64,000 bases of DNA from Azospirillum formosense (GTDB taxonomy: Bacteria > Pseudomonadota > Alphaproteobacteria > Azospirillales > Azospirillaceae). The notes beneath the pieces were generated by a model that was not told the origin of the DNA, searched no databases, and saw only the letters and a program-made list of their open reading frames with translations. The stretch spans positions 1-64,000 of the forward strand of contig NZ_CP159405.1 of assembly GCF_040500525.1 (NCBI RefSeq). Reading direction: 5' to 3'. Below, one piece after another: positions 34,778-43,438 of this stretch (the stretch's first letter is position 1; each line of letters begins with the position of its first letter). A program made the position numbers and the translations under genes.

Positions 34778-35308
34778 ATGACCACCGACACCGAAAACGC
34801 CGCTCCTGCTTCCGCCCCCCTGCCCATCCTGGAGCGGCGGCGCATCGAGGCGGCCTTCGCCAAGGCGCTCTATGACCAGCTCCTGCCCGAGATCGGGCGG
34901 GAGCGGGCGCGCGCCGTGCTGGCCCGCGCCATCGAGGTGATGGCCCGGGAGGCCGGCGCCGCCATGGCGGCGGAGGACCGCGCCACCCGCGGCACCGCCG
35001 ACCTCGCCACCTTCCACGAGCGGCTGGCCCTGTGGACCGCCGGGGACGCCCTGCGGCTGGAGGTGATCGAGAGCGCGCCCGACCGGCTGGGCTTCAACGT
35101 CACCCGCTGCCGCTACGCCGAAAGCTACCGCGCTATGGGCGTGGAGGAGATCGGCGACATCCTGTCCTGCAACCGGGACGGCGAGTTCATGTGCGGCTAC
35201 CGGCCCGACGTCCGCTTCACCCGCACCCAGACCATCATGCAGGGCGCCAGCCACTGCGACTTCCGCTACAGCCTGCCGGCGGGCGGACCCCAGGAGTCCC
35301 CGGAATGA
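34778..35308 (+). CDS. L-2-amino-thiazoline-4-carboxylate hydrolase-family protein 2
   Basis: The 176-residue protein matches the ATC-hydrolase family well: helical opening ILERRRIEAAFAKALYDQLL, then LGFNVTRCRYAESYRAMGVE, LSCNRDGEF, and the closing TQTIMQGASHCDFRY with conserved Cys, Asp and Arg. In Pseudomonas, L-ATC hydrolase opens the thiazoline ring on the way to cysteine. I chose ATG at 34778 (eight bases after AAGGA) over the GTG at 34775. It overlaps the amidohydrolase gene by four bases, suggesting sequential steps. Confidence 0.75.
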   Translation: MTTDTENAAPASAPLPILERRRIEAAFAKALYDQLLPEIGRERARAVLARAIEVMAREAGAAMAAEDRATRGTADLATFHERLALWTAGDALRLEVIESAPDRLGFNVTRCRYAESYRAMGVEEIGDILSCNRDGEFMCGYRPDVRFTRTQTIMQGASHCDFRYSLPAGGPQESPE

Positions 35309-36504
35309 CCATCCCCGCGAACGTCCGCCTGCACCCCGCCGCCGAGGCCCTGGCCCCGGAGATGCGGCAGTGGCGGCACCATCTGCACGCCCATCCCGAG
35401 ACCGCCTTCGAGGAGCACGAGACCGCCGCCTTCGTTGCCGACAAGCTGCGCGCCTTCGGGCTGGAGGTGGCGACGGGGCTGGGGCGCACCGGCGTGGTCG
35501 GCACGCTGAGGGGCCGCCGCCCCGGCGGCCGGGCCATCGCGCTGCGCGCCGACATGGACGCGCTGCACATCCACGAGACCAATGACTTCGCCCACCGCTC
35601 GGTCAATCCGGGACGGATGCACGCCTGCGGCCACGACGGCCACACCACGATGCTGCTGGGGGCGGCGAAGATCCTGGCCGACGATCCCGACTTCGCCGGG
35701 ACGCTGCACGTCATCTTCCAGCCGGCCGAGGAGAACGAGGGCGGTGCGCGCGAGATGATCGCCGAGGGGCTGTTCGAGCGGTTCCCGGTGGACGGCGTCT
35801 ACGGCATGCACAACTGGCCGGGCCTGCCGCTCGGGCAGATCGCGCTGCGGCCGGGGCCGATGATGGGCAGCTACGACATCTTCGAGGTGACCGTCCATGG
35901 CAAGGGCAGCCACGCCGCCATGCCGCATCTCGGCCACGACCCGATGACCGCCGCCGGTCATCTGCTGACCACCCTGCAGACCATTCCCGGCCGCAGCCTG
36001 CACCCGCTGGACAGCGCCGTGGTCTCCACCACCTGGATCACCGGCGGCGACACCTGGAACGTCATCCCGGCGGAGGTGACGCTGCGCGGCACCGTTCGCG
36101 CCTTCAAGGAGGGGGTGCAGGACGTGGTCGAGGCGCGGCTGCGCGCGCTGGCCGAGCACACCGCCGCCGCCTTCGGCTGCACCGCCAGCGTGCGCTACGA
36201 GCGGCGCTACCCGGCGACCGTCAACAGCGCTGCCGAGACCGCGCTGTGCGCCCGCATCGCCGCCGCGCTGGTCGGGGAGGAAAACATCGACCACGACCAG
36301 ATGCCCTCCATGGGGGCGGAGGATTTCGCCTTCATGCTGAAGGAGCGGCCGGGCTGCTACGTCTGGCTGGGCAACGGGCCGACGGACGGCGGCTGCCTGC
36401 TGCACAACCCGGGCTACGACTTCAACGACGCCAACCTGGCCATCGGCGCCAGCTATTGGGTGGCGCTGGCCAGGACGCTGCTGGTGGAGGAGGCGACGCG
36501 ATGA
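35305..36504 (+). CDS. M20-family amidohydrolase
   Basis: The 399-residue enzyme is of the M20D hippurate/IAA-conjugate hydrolase type. Metal ligands are in MHACGHDGH (Cys108, His110), PAEENEGG (Glu142/143) and MHNWPGLP, and the dimerisation loop has KGSHAAMPHLG. It cuts an amide bond of an N-acyl or N-carbamoyl amino acid. In the ATC pathway the second step, N-carbamoyl-cysteine hydrolysis, is also done by an M20-class enzyme, though of the HyuC branch. It overlaps both neighbours by four bases. Confidence 0.85.
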   Translation: MTIPANVRLHPAAEALAPEMRQWRHHLHAHPETAFEEHETAAFVADKLRAFGLEVATGLGRTGVVGTLRGRRPGGRAIALRADMDALHIHETNDFAHRSVNPGRMHACGHDGHTTMLLGAAKILADDPDFAGTLHVIFQPAEENEGGAREMIAEGLFERFPVDGVYGMHNWPGLPLGQIALRPGPMMGSYDIFEVTVHGKGSHAAMPHLGHDPMTAAGHLLTTLQTIPGRSLHPLDSAVVSTTWITGGDTWNVIPAEVTLRGTVRAFKEGVQDVVEARLRALAEHTAAAFGCTASVRYERRYPATVNSAAETALCARIAAALVGEENIDHDQMPSMGAEDFAFMLKERPGCYVWLGNGPTDGGCLLHNPGYDFNDANLAIGASYWVALARTLLVEEATR

Positions 36505-37805
36505 GCGCGCTTCTCAAACCGCTGCTGGACGCGCCGCTGCCGGACTCCCACTGGGCGGCGAGCGCCGTCGCCGGTCCGGAGACCGGCCCGCTGGACGGGT
36601 CGGTTCGGGTGGACGTGGCGGTGGTCGGGGCGGGAGTCACCGGCCTGTCGACGGCGATCCATCTGGCCGAACAGGGCGTGCGCGTGGCGGTGCTGGAGGC
36701 GCGCGAGCCGGGCTTCGGCGGGTCGGGCCGCAACAACGGCCAGATCATCCCGACGCTGTCGCGCCTCGACCCCGCCAACCTGACGGCGGCCTACGGCGAG
36801 GCCAAGGGATCGGCGCTGGCCCGCTTGGTCGGCGGCTCGGCGGCGCTGGTCTTCGACCTGATCGAGCGCTACCAGATGCGCTGCGACGGCGTGCAGAAGG
36901 GCTGGATCCAGCCGGCCCACCGGCCCGGCCGCATGAAGGCGGCGGAGCAGCGGGTCGCGCAATGGCGGGCGCTGGGGGCGGAGGTCGCGCTGCTCGACGC
37001 GGCGCAGACGGAACGGGCGCTGGGCACGCGCTTCTGGCACGGCGCCATGGTCGCCCCGACCGGCGGGCATGTGAATCCGCTGTCGCTGGCCCGCGAGATG
37101 GCGCGCGCCGCCCTCGGGCTGGGCGTGGCGATCCACAGCGACACGCCGGTCGTGTCGATCGCGCGCGCCGGCACCGGCTGGACCCTGACCACGCCACGCG
37201 GCGGCGTGACCGCCGACCGCGTCGTTCTGGCGACCAACGCTTACACCGACGATCTGTGGCCGGGGCTGCGCCGCTCCGTCGTGCCGGTGCTGAACTTCCA
37301 GATGGTGACGGAGCCGTTGTCCGCCGCCCTGCGCGCCAGCGTGCTGCCCTCCGACATGGCGTGCAGCGACACCCGCGGCGACCTGCATTTCTTCCGCTGG
37401 ACCGCCGACAACCGGCTGGTCTCCGGCTGCACGCTGGTGCGGTCGGCGGACGTAGAGCGGCGGGCGCGGGAACGCACGCGGGAGCGCATCCGCCGCGTCT
37501 TCCCCCAGATCGGCAACCCGGCCATCGCGCGGAGCTGGAGCGGGCATCTGGCGATGACCGCCGATTTCCGGCCCCATTTTCACGAGCTGGCGTCCGGCGT
37601 GACCGGGGCGGTCGGCTACAACGGGCGCGGCATGGCGCTGGGCACCGCGGTGGGCCGCGAACTGGCGCGCCACGCGATGGGAACGGGCGCGGCGGAGCTG
37701 GCCTTGCCCTTCACCCCCGTGAGGCCGCTGCCGTTCCACGATCTGGTGACGCGCTTCTCGCGGCTTTACATGCTGCATCTGCGCCGGCTGGACCGCACGG
37801 ACTGA
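36501..37805 (+). CDS. FAD-dependent amine/amino-acid oxidoreductase (DAO family)
   Basis: The 434-residue flavoprotein has a dinucleotide-binding motif VVGAGVTGLSTAIHLAEQG (residues about 40-58) and the DAO-family GFGGSGRNNGQIIPTLSR region of gamma-glutamylputrescine oxidase-like enzymes. It ends with AVGYNGRGMALGTAVGRELA. It would oxidise a C-N bond of an amine or N-substituted amino acid, releasing hydrogen peroxide or passing electrons on. It overlaps the M20 gene by four bases. The substrate is unknown; the cluster hints at a D-amino acid or an imino intermediate of cysteine. The 3' end overlaps the convergent MFS gene. Confidence 0.82.
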   Translation: MSALLKPLLDAPLPDSHWAASAVAGPETGPLDGSVRVDVAVVGAGVTGLSTAIHLAEQGVRVAVLEAREPGFGGSGRNNGQIIPTLSRLDPANLTAAYGEAKGSALARLVGGSAALVFDLIERYQMRCDGVQKGWIQPAHRPGRMKAAEQRVAQWRALGAEVALLDAAQTERALGTRFWHGAMVAPTGGHVNPLSLAREMARAALGLGVAIHSDTPVVSIARAGTGWTLTTPRGGVTADRVVLATNAYTDDLWPGLRRSVVPVLNFQMVTEPLSAALRASVLPSDMACSDTRGDLHFFRWTADNRLVSGCTLVRSADVERRARERTRERIRRVFPQIGNPAIARSWSGHLAMTADFRPHFHELASGVTGAVGYNGRGMALGTAVGRELARHAMGTGAAELALPFTPVRPLPFHDLVTRFSRLYMLHLRRLDRTD

Positions 37806-39030
37806 CGGTGGCGGCGGCCTTCTCTCCGCCTCCAGCCGCGCCGGTCGGAGGGGAAAAGCCGTGCCGCCTCGCTCTCACGACAACCAGCAGCGCCGCCGCC
37901 AGCAGCACCAGCAGGGCCGGCGCGAAGGCGCCGACGCCCAGCCGTTCGAGCAGCACGCCGCCAACGATGCCGCCGCCGGCGATGGCCGTGTTCCAGGCGG
38001 TGACCAGCATGGACTGGGCGACATCCGCCGCGTCGCCCGCCGTCCTGGCCAGGGCCGTCTGGAACAGCGTCGCCGCACCGCCGAACGCCAAGCCCCAGGC
38101 GGCCACCGCCGCAAGGACCACGGCCGGGGCATCGCCCGCCGCGCCGAGCACCAGCGCGGACAGACCGAACAGGCCGGTGCTGGCCAGAGTCAGCGCCCGC
38201 AGATGGCCGTCGATCAGTGCGCCGACGATCCAGATGCCCAGCAGCGACGCGACGCCGAACAGCAGGAGCGCCAGATCCGTCCGCCCTTCCATGCCCGACG
38301 CCGCCAGGAACGGCGCGATGTAGGTGTAGAGGATGTTGTGCGCCAGCACGAAGGCCAGCACCACGAACAGCACCGGGCGCACGCCGGCCATGGTGAACAC
38401 GCGCGCCGGCGTCAGCCGTTTGCTTGCCGCCTGTCCGGCGAAGTCCGGCAGCGCGACGCGCACCCAGATCATGAGCGCCAGCGCCAGAGCGCTCATGATG
38501 CCGAAGCACACCCTCCAGCCCACCAGATTGCCGAAAAGGGTGCCCGCCGGCACGCCGAGCGCCAGCGCCAAGGGCGTACCGGCCATCGCGACGGCGATGG
38601 CCCGGCCCTTCTGGTGGTCGGGCACCATGCGCGCGGCGTAGCCCGCCAGCAGCGCCCATGTCAGGCCGGCCGACACGCCTGCCAGGAGACGCGCCACCAT
38701 GGTCAGGGCGAAGCTGGCGGAAAAGGTCGTGACGGTGTTGGCGACGACGAAGCCGGCGACGGCCGCCAGCAGCAGCGGGCGGCGGCGCACCCCCTGGGTG
38801 GCGGCGGTCAGCGGGATGGCCGCTGCCAGCGAACCGGCGGCGTAGATCGTCACGGTCTGGCCGACCCAGGCCTCGGTCACACCCAGCCCTTGGGCCATCT
38901 GCGGCAGCAGTCCGGCGGGCAGCGCTTCGGTGAGGATGGTGATGAAGGCCGCCATGGCGAGCGCCAGCAGCGAGGCCAGGGGCAAAGGGTCCGAAGCGGC
39001 GGCGCCCGTGCGCGGGGGCGTCCTCCTCAT
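37711..39030 (-). CDS. MFS efflux transporter (DHA1-like)
   Basis: The 439-residue protein has 12 membrane helices of the major facilitator superfamily, with the motif GVRRRPLLLAAVAGFVVANT between helices 2 and 3 and RLLAGVSAGLTWALLAG in helix 4. It resembles sugar or nucleoside efflux and multidrug exporters of the DHA1 group. The last 35 or so residues are Ala/Gly-rich and overlap the end of the FAD gene by 95 bases on the other strand, so the tail may be a readthrough into an overlapping gene. It overlaps the serine hydrolase gene by four bases. Confidence 0.85.
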   Translation of the reverse strand: MRRTPPRTGAAASDPLPLASLLALAMAAFITILTEALPAGLLPQMAQGLGVTEAWVGQTVTIYAAGSLAAAIPLTAATQGVRRRPLLLAAVAGFVVANTVTTFSASFALTMVARLLAGVSAGLTWALLAGYAARMVPDHQKGRAIAVAMAGTPLALALGVPAGTLFGNLVGWRVCFGIMSALALALMIWVRVALPDFAGQAASKRLTPARVFTMAGVRPVLFVVLAFVLAHNILYTYIAPFLAASGMEGRTDLALLLFGVASLLGIWIVGALIDGHLRALTLASTGLFGLSALVLGAAGDAPAVVLAAVAAWGLAFGGAATLFQTALARTAGDAADVAQSMLVTAWNTAIAGGGIVGGVLLERLGVGAFAPALLVLLAAALLVVVRARRHGFSPPTGAAGGGEKAAATVSPCGPAGADAACKAARSASPDRGTAAASRG

Positions 39031-40220
39031 GGCCGCGCATCCAAAGCGCCGTAGACCGCGTCGCGCAAGTCGGTGACGAAGCGGCCGGACATGCCTTCGT
39101 AGAGCGTGTTGGTGAAGGCGACGACGCTGAGGCCCCGCGCCCGGTCCACGAACCAGGAATGGCCGTAGGCTCCGCCCCAGCGCCAGGTGCCTTCCGATTC
39201 GGGCGAGGCGGCCGAGGCCGGGTCGCGCAGGACCGAGAAGCCCAGCCCGAAACCGAAGCCGGGCGCGTTGGGCAGGTCCCGGCCGTCCGTCTGGTCCCGG
39301 GCCATCTCCGCGATCAGCGCGCCGGGCAGGAGCGCACCACCGCCTTGGCGCAGGGTTTCCAGCAGCCGCAGAAGATCCTCCGCCGTGCCCGCCATGCCCG
39401 CGCCGCCCGACGGAAAGGCCTGCGGATCGAAGATGCGCGCAGGGCTGTAGGCGATGCCGACGGCGCCCTCGAAGGGGGAGACCGTCTCGCCCTCGGCCAG
39501 CCGATGCGGCCGCGGCGTGCCGTTCACATAGGCGGTCGCCACGCGCTGGGGATCGCGGGCGGTGAAGCCGGTGTCCGCCATGCCCAGCGGGCCGGTCACC
39601 AGACGGCAGACCGCCTCGTCCAGCGTTGTGCCGTGGACCCGCGCGACCAGCGCGCCCAGCACGTCGGTCGCCAGTGAGTAGCCCCAGCCCGTCCCCGGTT
39701 CGTAAAGCAGCGGCACGCCGGCAAGACGGCGCAGGTTCTCGTCCAGGCTGATGCCGGACGCGTCCATGCCGTCCGACACGCCGGCCCGCGCATAGGGGCC
39801 GTCCGCGTCGGCCTCGAAGAAGCGGTAGCCGAGACCGGCCGTGTGGCTGAGCAGCTGCCGCGCCGTGATGCGCGCCGGTCGGCCGTCGGCCAGCCGGGGC
39901 TGGAACCGGGGCAGCCAGCGCGCGATGTCCGCGTCGAGGTCGAGCCGGCCTTGCGCCACCAGAGCCAGAGCCGCGGTGGAGACGATGGGCTTGCTGACCG
40001 AGGCCAGACGGAAAACCGTCTCCACGGCCATCGGCCGCGCGCTTTCGCGATCGGCGAAGCCGGCGGCCTGCCGATGGACCAGCGCGCCGTCCCGCGCCAC
40101 CAGGACGACGGCGCCGACAAGCCGCTGTTCGTCGAGCGCCCGCTGGACAGCGCTGTGGATGCGCTCACGGAGGGTCGCCGGCGGAACGCCCTGGCGGAGG
40201 ACAAAGGGTGGATGGGTCAT
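39027..40220 (-). CDS. Serine hydrolase of the beta-lactamase/class C esterase family
   Basis: The 397-residue protein has the S-x-x-K catalytic motif (Ser74-Lys77, ASVSKP) and a tyrosine motif GYSLATD near residue 189. A C-terminal WRWGGAYGHSWFVD region lies where class C enzymes have the KTG box. It is probably an esterase or peptidase-type hydrolase and not a resistance enzyme. No signal peptide is seen. It is translated with the MFS gene (ATGA overlap) and lies divergent from a LysR regulator that likely controls both. Confidence 0.85.
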   Translation of the reverse strand: MTHPPFVLRQGVPPATLRERIHSAVQRALDEQRLVGAVVLVARDGALVHRQAAGFADRESARPMAVETVFRLASVSKPIVSTAALALVAQGRLDLDADIARWLPRFQPRLADGRPARITARQLLSHTAGLGYRFFEADADGPYARAGVSDGMDASGISLDENLRRLAGVPLLYEPGTGWGYSLATDVLGALVARVHGTTLDEAVCRLVTGPLGMADTGFTARDPQRVATAYVNGTPRPHRLAEGETVSPFEGAVGIAYSPARIFDPQAFPSGGAGMAGTAEDLLRLLETLRQGGGALLPGALIAEMARDQTDGRDLPNAPGFGFGLGFSVLRDPASAASPESEGTWRWGGAYGHSWFVDRARGLSVVAFTNTLYEGMSGRFVTDLRDAVYGALDARP

Positions 40221-40336
40221 GGCACGCGGCTCGTTTCAATGGGCGATGCCGTGACGATAAAAATCCTGCTATTAAAGAAAAAGATGGGCGCAGTTCCTGA
40301 TTATACGGAGCTGGATGTCCGCAATGGAGGCGCGGG

Positions 40337-41245
40337 ATGGACAGCCTGAACGGCTTCGTGGTGTTCGTGCAGGTTGCCGAGACGCGCAGCTTCGTCGCCG
40401 CCGGCCGGCTGCTCGGCGTGTCGGCCTCGGCCGTCGGCAAGAGCGTGGCGCGGCTGGAGGAGAAGCTGGGCGTGCGCCTGTTCCACCGCAGCACGCGCAG
40501 CGTCACGCTGACCGCCGAGGGCACGCTGTTCCTGGAGCGCAGCCGCCGCATCCTGGCCGAGATCGAGGCGGCGGAGCTGGAGCTGTCGCAGGCCTCCGCC
40601 GCGCCGCGTGGGCGCCTGCGCGTCAGCCTGCCGCTGGTCAGCTCGCTGGTCCTGCCGGTGCTCGGCGAGTTCATGCGCGCGTACCCCGAGATCGAACTGG
40701 ACCTGGACTTCACCGACCGCATGGTCGACGTGATCGAAGAGGGCTTCGATGCCGTGGTGCGCACGGGCGAGCCGGCCGACTCACGGCTGTCGGCGCGCCG
40801 GCTGGGGAGCTTCCGTTCGTTGCTGGTCGCCTCGCCGGACTATCTGGCGCGGCGCGGCACGCCGCGGACGCCGGCTGACCTGCGGCAGCACGCCTGCCTG
40901 CATTACCGCTTTCCCAGCAGCGGCAAGCTGGAAACCTGGGCGCTGCGGCAGGTCCCCGGCGAGCCCGAACTGCAACTGCCGACCTCGATGATCTGCAACA
41001 ACATCGAGACGCGCGTGTGTTTCGCGCTGCAGGGCCTGGGGATCGCCTACCTTCCGGACTTCGCTATCCGCGAGCCGTTGGCCGATGGCCGGCTGGAGCC
41101 GGTCCTGGCCAATCACGTGGAGCGCACCGGCGTTTTCCATGTGCTGTGGCCGGCGAGCAAGCACCCCTCGCCGAAGGTGCGGGCGCTGGTGGATTTCCTG
41201 CGCGCGAGGGTGTTCCCGGCCGCGAAGGCCAAGCTCGGCGGTTGA
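40337..41245 (+). CDS. LysR-family transcriptional regulator
   Basis: The 302-residue protein has a LysR winged helix (VQVAETRSFVAAGRLLGVSA, KSVARLEEKLGVRLFHR) and a CrgA-type effector domain with the DFTDRMVDVIEEGFDAVVRT stretch common in this subgroup. A GGAGGCGCGGG ribosome site precedes the ATG. It is divergent from the serine hydrolase/MFS operon across a 116-base, partly AT-rich gap, so local control of that operon is likely. Confidence 0.9.
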   Translation: MDSLNGFVVFVQVAETRSFVAAGRLLGVSASAVGKSVARLEEKLGVRLFHRSTRSVTLTAEGTLFLERSRRILAEIEAAELELSQASAAPRGRLRVSLPLVSSLVLPVLGEFMRAYPEIELDLDFTDRMVDVIEEGFDAVVRTGEPADSRLSARRLGSFRSLLVASPDYLARRGTPRTPADLRQHACLHYRFPSSGKLETWALRQVPGEPELQLPTSMICNNIETRVCFALQGLGIAYLPDFAIREPLADGRLEPVLANHVERTGVFHVLWPASKHPSPKVRALVDFLRARVFPAAKAKLGG

Positions 41246-41312
41246 CAGTCCGGGGGCGGCCCGGCCACTGTGGCGCCATCCCGAAGCGGCCCCACGCGGA
41301 TTGCCCCGGCTC

Positions 41313-43432
41313 ATGGCCACCGTTTCCGAAGCCCTGTCCATCGCGCTCGACCATCACATCGCCGGGCGCGTGGCGGAGGCGGAGACCCTCTATGGCCGGA
41401 TCCTGGAGGCGGTCCCCGGCCATCCCGGCGCCAGCCACCTGATGGGGCTGCTGCTCGCCCAGACCGGGCGGGCCGCGGCGGCGCTGTCCCATCTCGACGC
41501 CGCCGTGGCCGGCGATCCGGCGTCACCGACCCACCATCTCAACCGCGGCAAGGTTCTGGACGCGCTCGGACGGACCGCGGACGCGGCGGCGAGTTGGCTC
41601 GCCACGCTGCGCCTGCAGCCGGATCATAGGGAGGCGGCGGAGCGGCTGGCCCCGGCGCTCCGCGTCCTGGCCGAGACCGCGTTCGATTCCGGCGCCCTGG
41701 CCTCCGCGGCGGCGCTTTACGAACGGGTGCTGGCCCTCGACCCGCAAAACCTGTCCGCCGCCTTCGACGCGGCGATGGCCGGCAAGGGGCTTGGACGGCT
41801 GGGGACGGCGGCCCGGCTGGCGGGATTCGCGGCCCGGCTCGACCCGACGCTGTTGCGCGCCCGCATGGCCGAGGCGGAGGCACGGCAGGCGCTTGGCGAG
41901 ACGGAACGGGCCATCGCCGCGCTTCGTCCGGCGCTGGCCCTGGACCCCGCGCAGGGCGGTTGTTGGGCGAGCCTGTGCCTGCTGCGCAACGACCTGGGGC
42001 AGCGCGGCGCGGCGGTCGCGGCGGCGCGGCGCGCGGCGCTGGCGGCACCCGCCGACAGCGGGCTTCTGGTCCGGCTCGCCGCCGCCCAGCAGATCGCCGA
42101 GAAGCCGCGCGCGGCCCTGGCGGCGGCGCGGCGCGGCCTGTCGCTCGACCCGGCTTCGGCGGAGCTGCACCTCGCCCTCGGCGCGGCGCTCGACGCGGTG
42201 CACGCCCTGAAGGCGGCCGGGCGGGCGCTGGACCACGCCGGCCGGCTGCGTCCCGGCGACGCGGCGGCGCTGGCCGAGCACGGCCGGCTGTGCGAGCGCG
42301 CCGGCCTGGCGGAGCGGGCGGCGGCGCTGCTGCGACGGGCGCTGGCCGCCCGTCCGGACGACGGGGATTCCTGGGTGGCCCTCGGCCGCGCCGCGCTGCG
42401 GCGGGGTGATGCGGCGTGGGCCGGCCGTTGCGCGCGCCGCGCGCTGCGGCTTGCCCCGGCCTGCCCACCGGCCTGCTGCTGGCCGGCGAGGCCCGCGAGG
42501 CGCAAGGGGCCGACCGCGAGGCGCTGGCCCTCTACGACCGGGCGATCGCCGCCGCACCGGGCCTCGGCACCGGCTTCTCCCGCCGGGCGATGCTGCTGCT
42601 GCGCCGGGTCGTGGGCGACAGCCCGCCGCCGCGCCAACCGTCGGGCAAGCGCCGGCTGTCGGTGTCCACGCTCGGTCATGCGGGACGCTTCGGCAACCAG
42701 CTTCTTCAATACGGTTGTCTGCGCGTCTGCGCGGAGCGGAACGGGATGGAGCTCGAAACGCCGGAATGGATCGGTCGCTATCTCTACGGCCTGGACGATC
42801 CGCTTCCCGGCCCGCCGCTGCCCAGCCTGCACGAGGAGGACTGCGGCGTTCCGGCGCTGCTGAACGGGCGGGCGCTGGCGGGCGCGGACGGTCACGACGT
42901 GGTCGGCTATTTCTGCGGCGAGACCACGCCTCTGGCACCGCACCGCGAGCGGTTCCGCGCCTTCTTCACACCGGTCGGCGCGGTGGCGGAGCGCGCCGCG
43001 GCGGCGCTCGACGGGTTGCGGGCGCGTGGGCGGACCCTGGTGGCGATTCATCTGCGCCGCGGCGATTTCGGCCGGAACGACCGGTTCTGGATCGCGCCGG
43101 AGGGCTGGTATCTCGACTGGCTGGCCGATCTGTGGACGACGCTGGACCAACCGGTGCTCTACCTCGCCACCGACGCGCCGGAACTGGCGGACCGCTTCGC
43201 CCGCTACCGCCCCGTCCTCGCCGGCGATCTGGGGGCGCCGCTGCCGGGGGCGGAGTTCTTCACCGACCATTGGATCCTGTCGCGGGCCGACCACGTCGCC
43301 GTGTCCAACAGCTCCTTCTCGGTGACGGCGGCGCTGCTGAACCCGGCGTTGCGCGCCGCCCTGCGCCCCGACCGCGAACGGGCGCGGCTGGTGCCCTTCG
43401 ATCCCTGGAACGCGCCGGTCCTGCTGCCCTGA
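41313..43432 (+). pseudogene. TPR-glycosyltransferase (GT11-like) gene with a frameshift
   Basis: The first frame (41313 to about 42455) encodes some 380 residues of tetratricopeptide repeats. The following frame continues the same repeat (GLPTGLLLAGEAREAQGADR) and then a glycosyltransferase of the alpha-1,2-fucosyltransferase type. That domain has GRFGNQLLQYGCLRVCAERN, the HLRRGDF donor-site motif and VSNSSFSVTAALLN. Joining the frames needs one extra base in the CCCC run at 42454-42457, giving LAPGLPTG. So this is one gene of about 706 codons broken by a 1-base loss, or a sequencing error. Such proteins glycosylate surface polysaccharide or flagellin. An FkbM methyltransferase gene follows convergently. 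Confidence 0.75.
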
Positions 43433-43438
43433 CCGGTG

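Noticed and set aside
37711..37805. End of the MFS gene running into the FAD oxidase gene
   Set aside because: Considered as a frameshift, but both frames are open and the 95-base antisense overlap may be real. No change to the gene calls.
39027..40220. Beta-lactam resistance enzyme
   Set aside because: It lacks a signal peptide and a clear KTG box, and is paired with an MFS gene; an esterase-type hydrolase is more likely.
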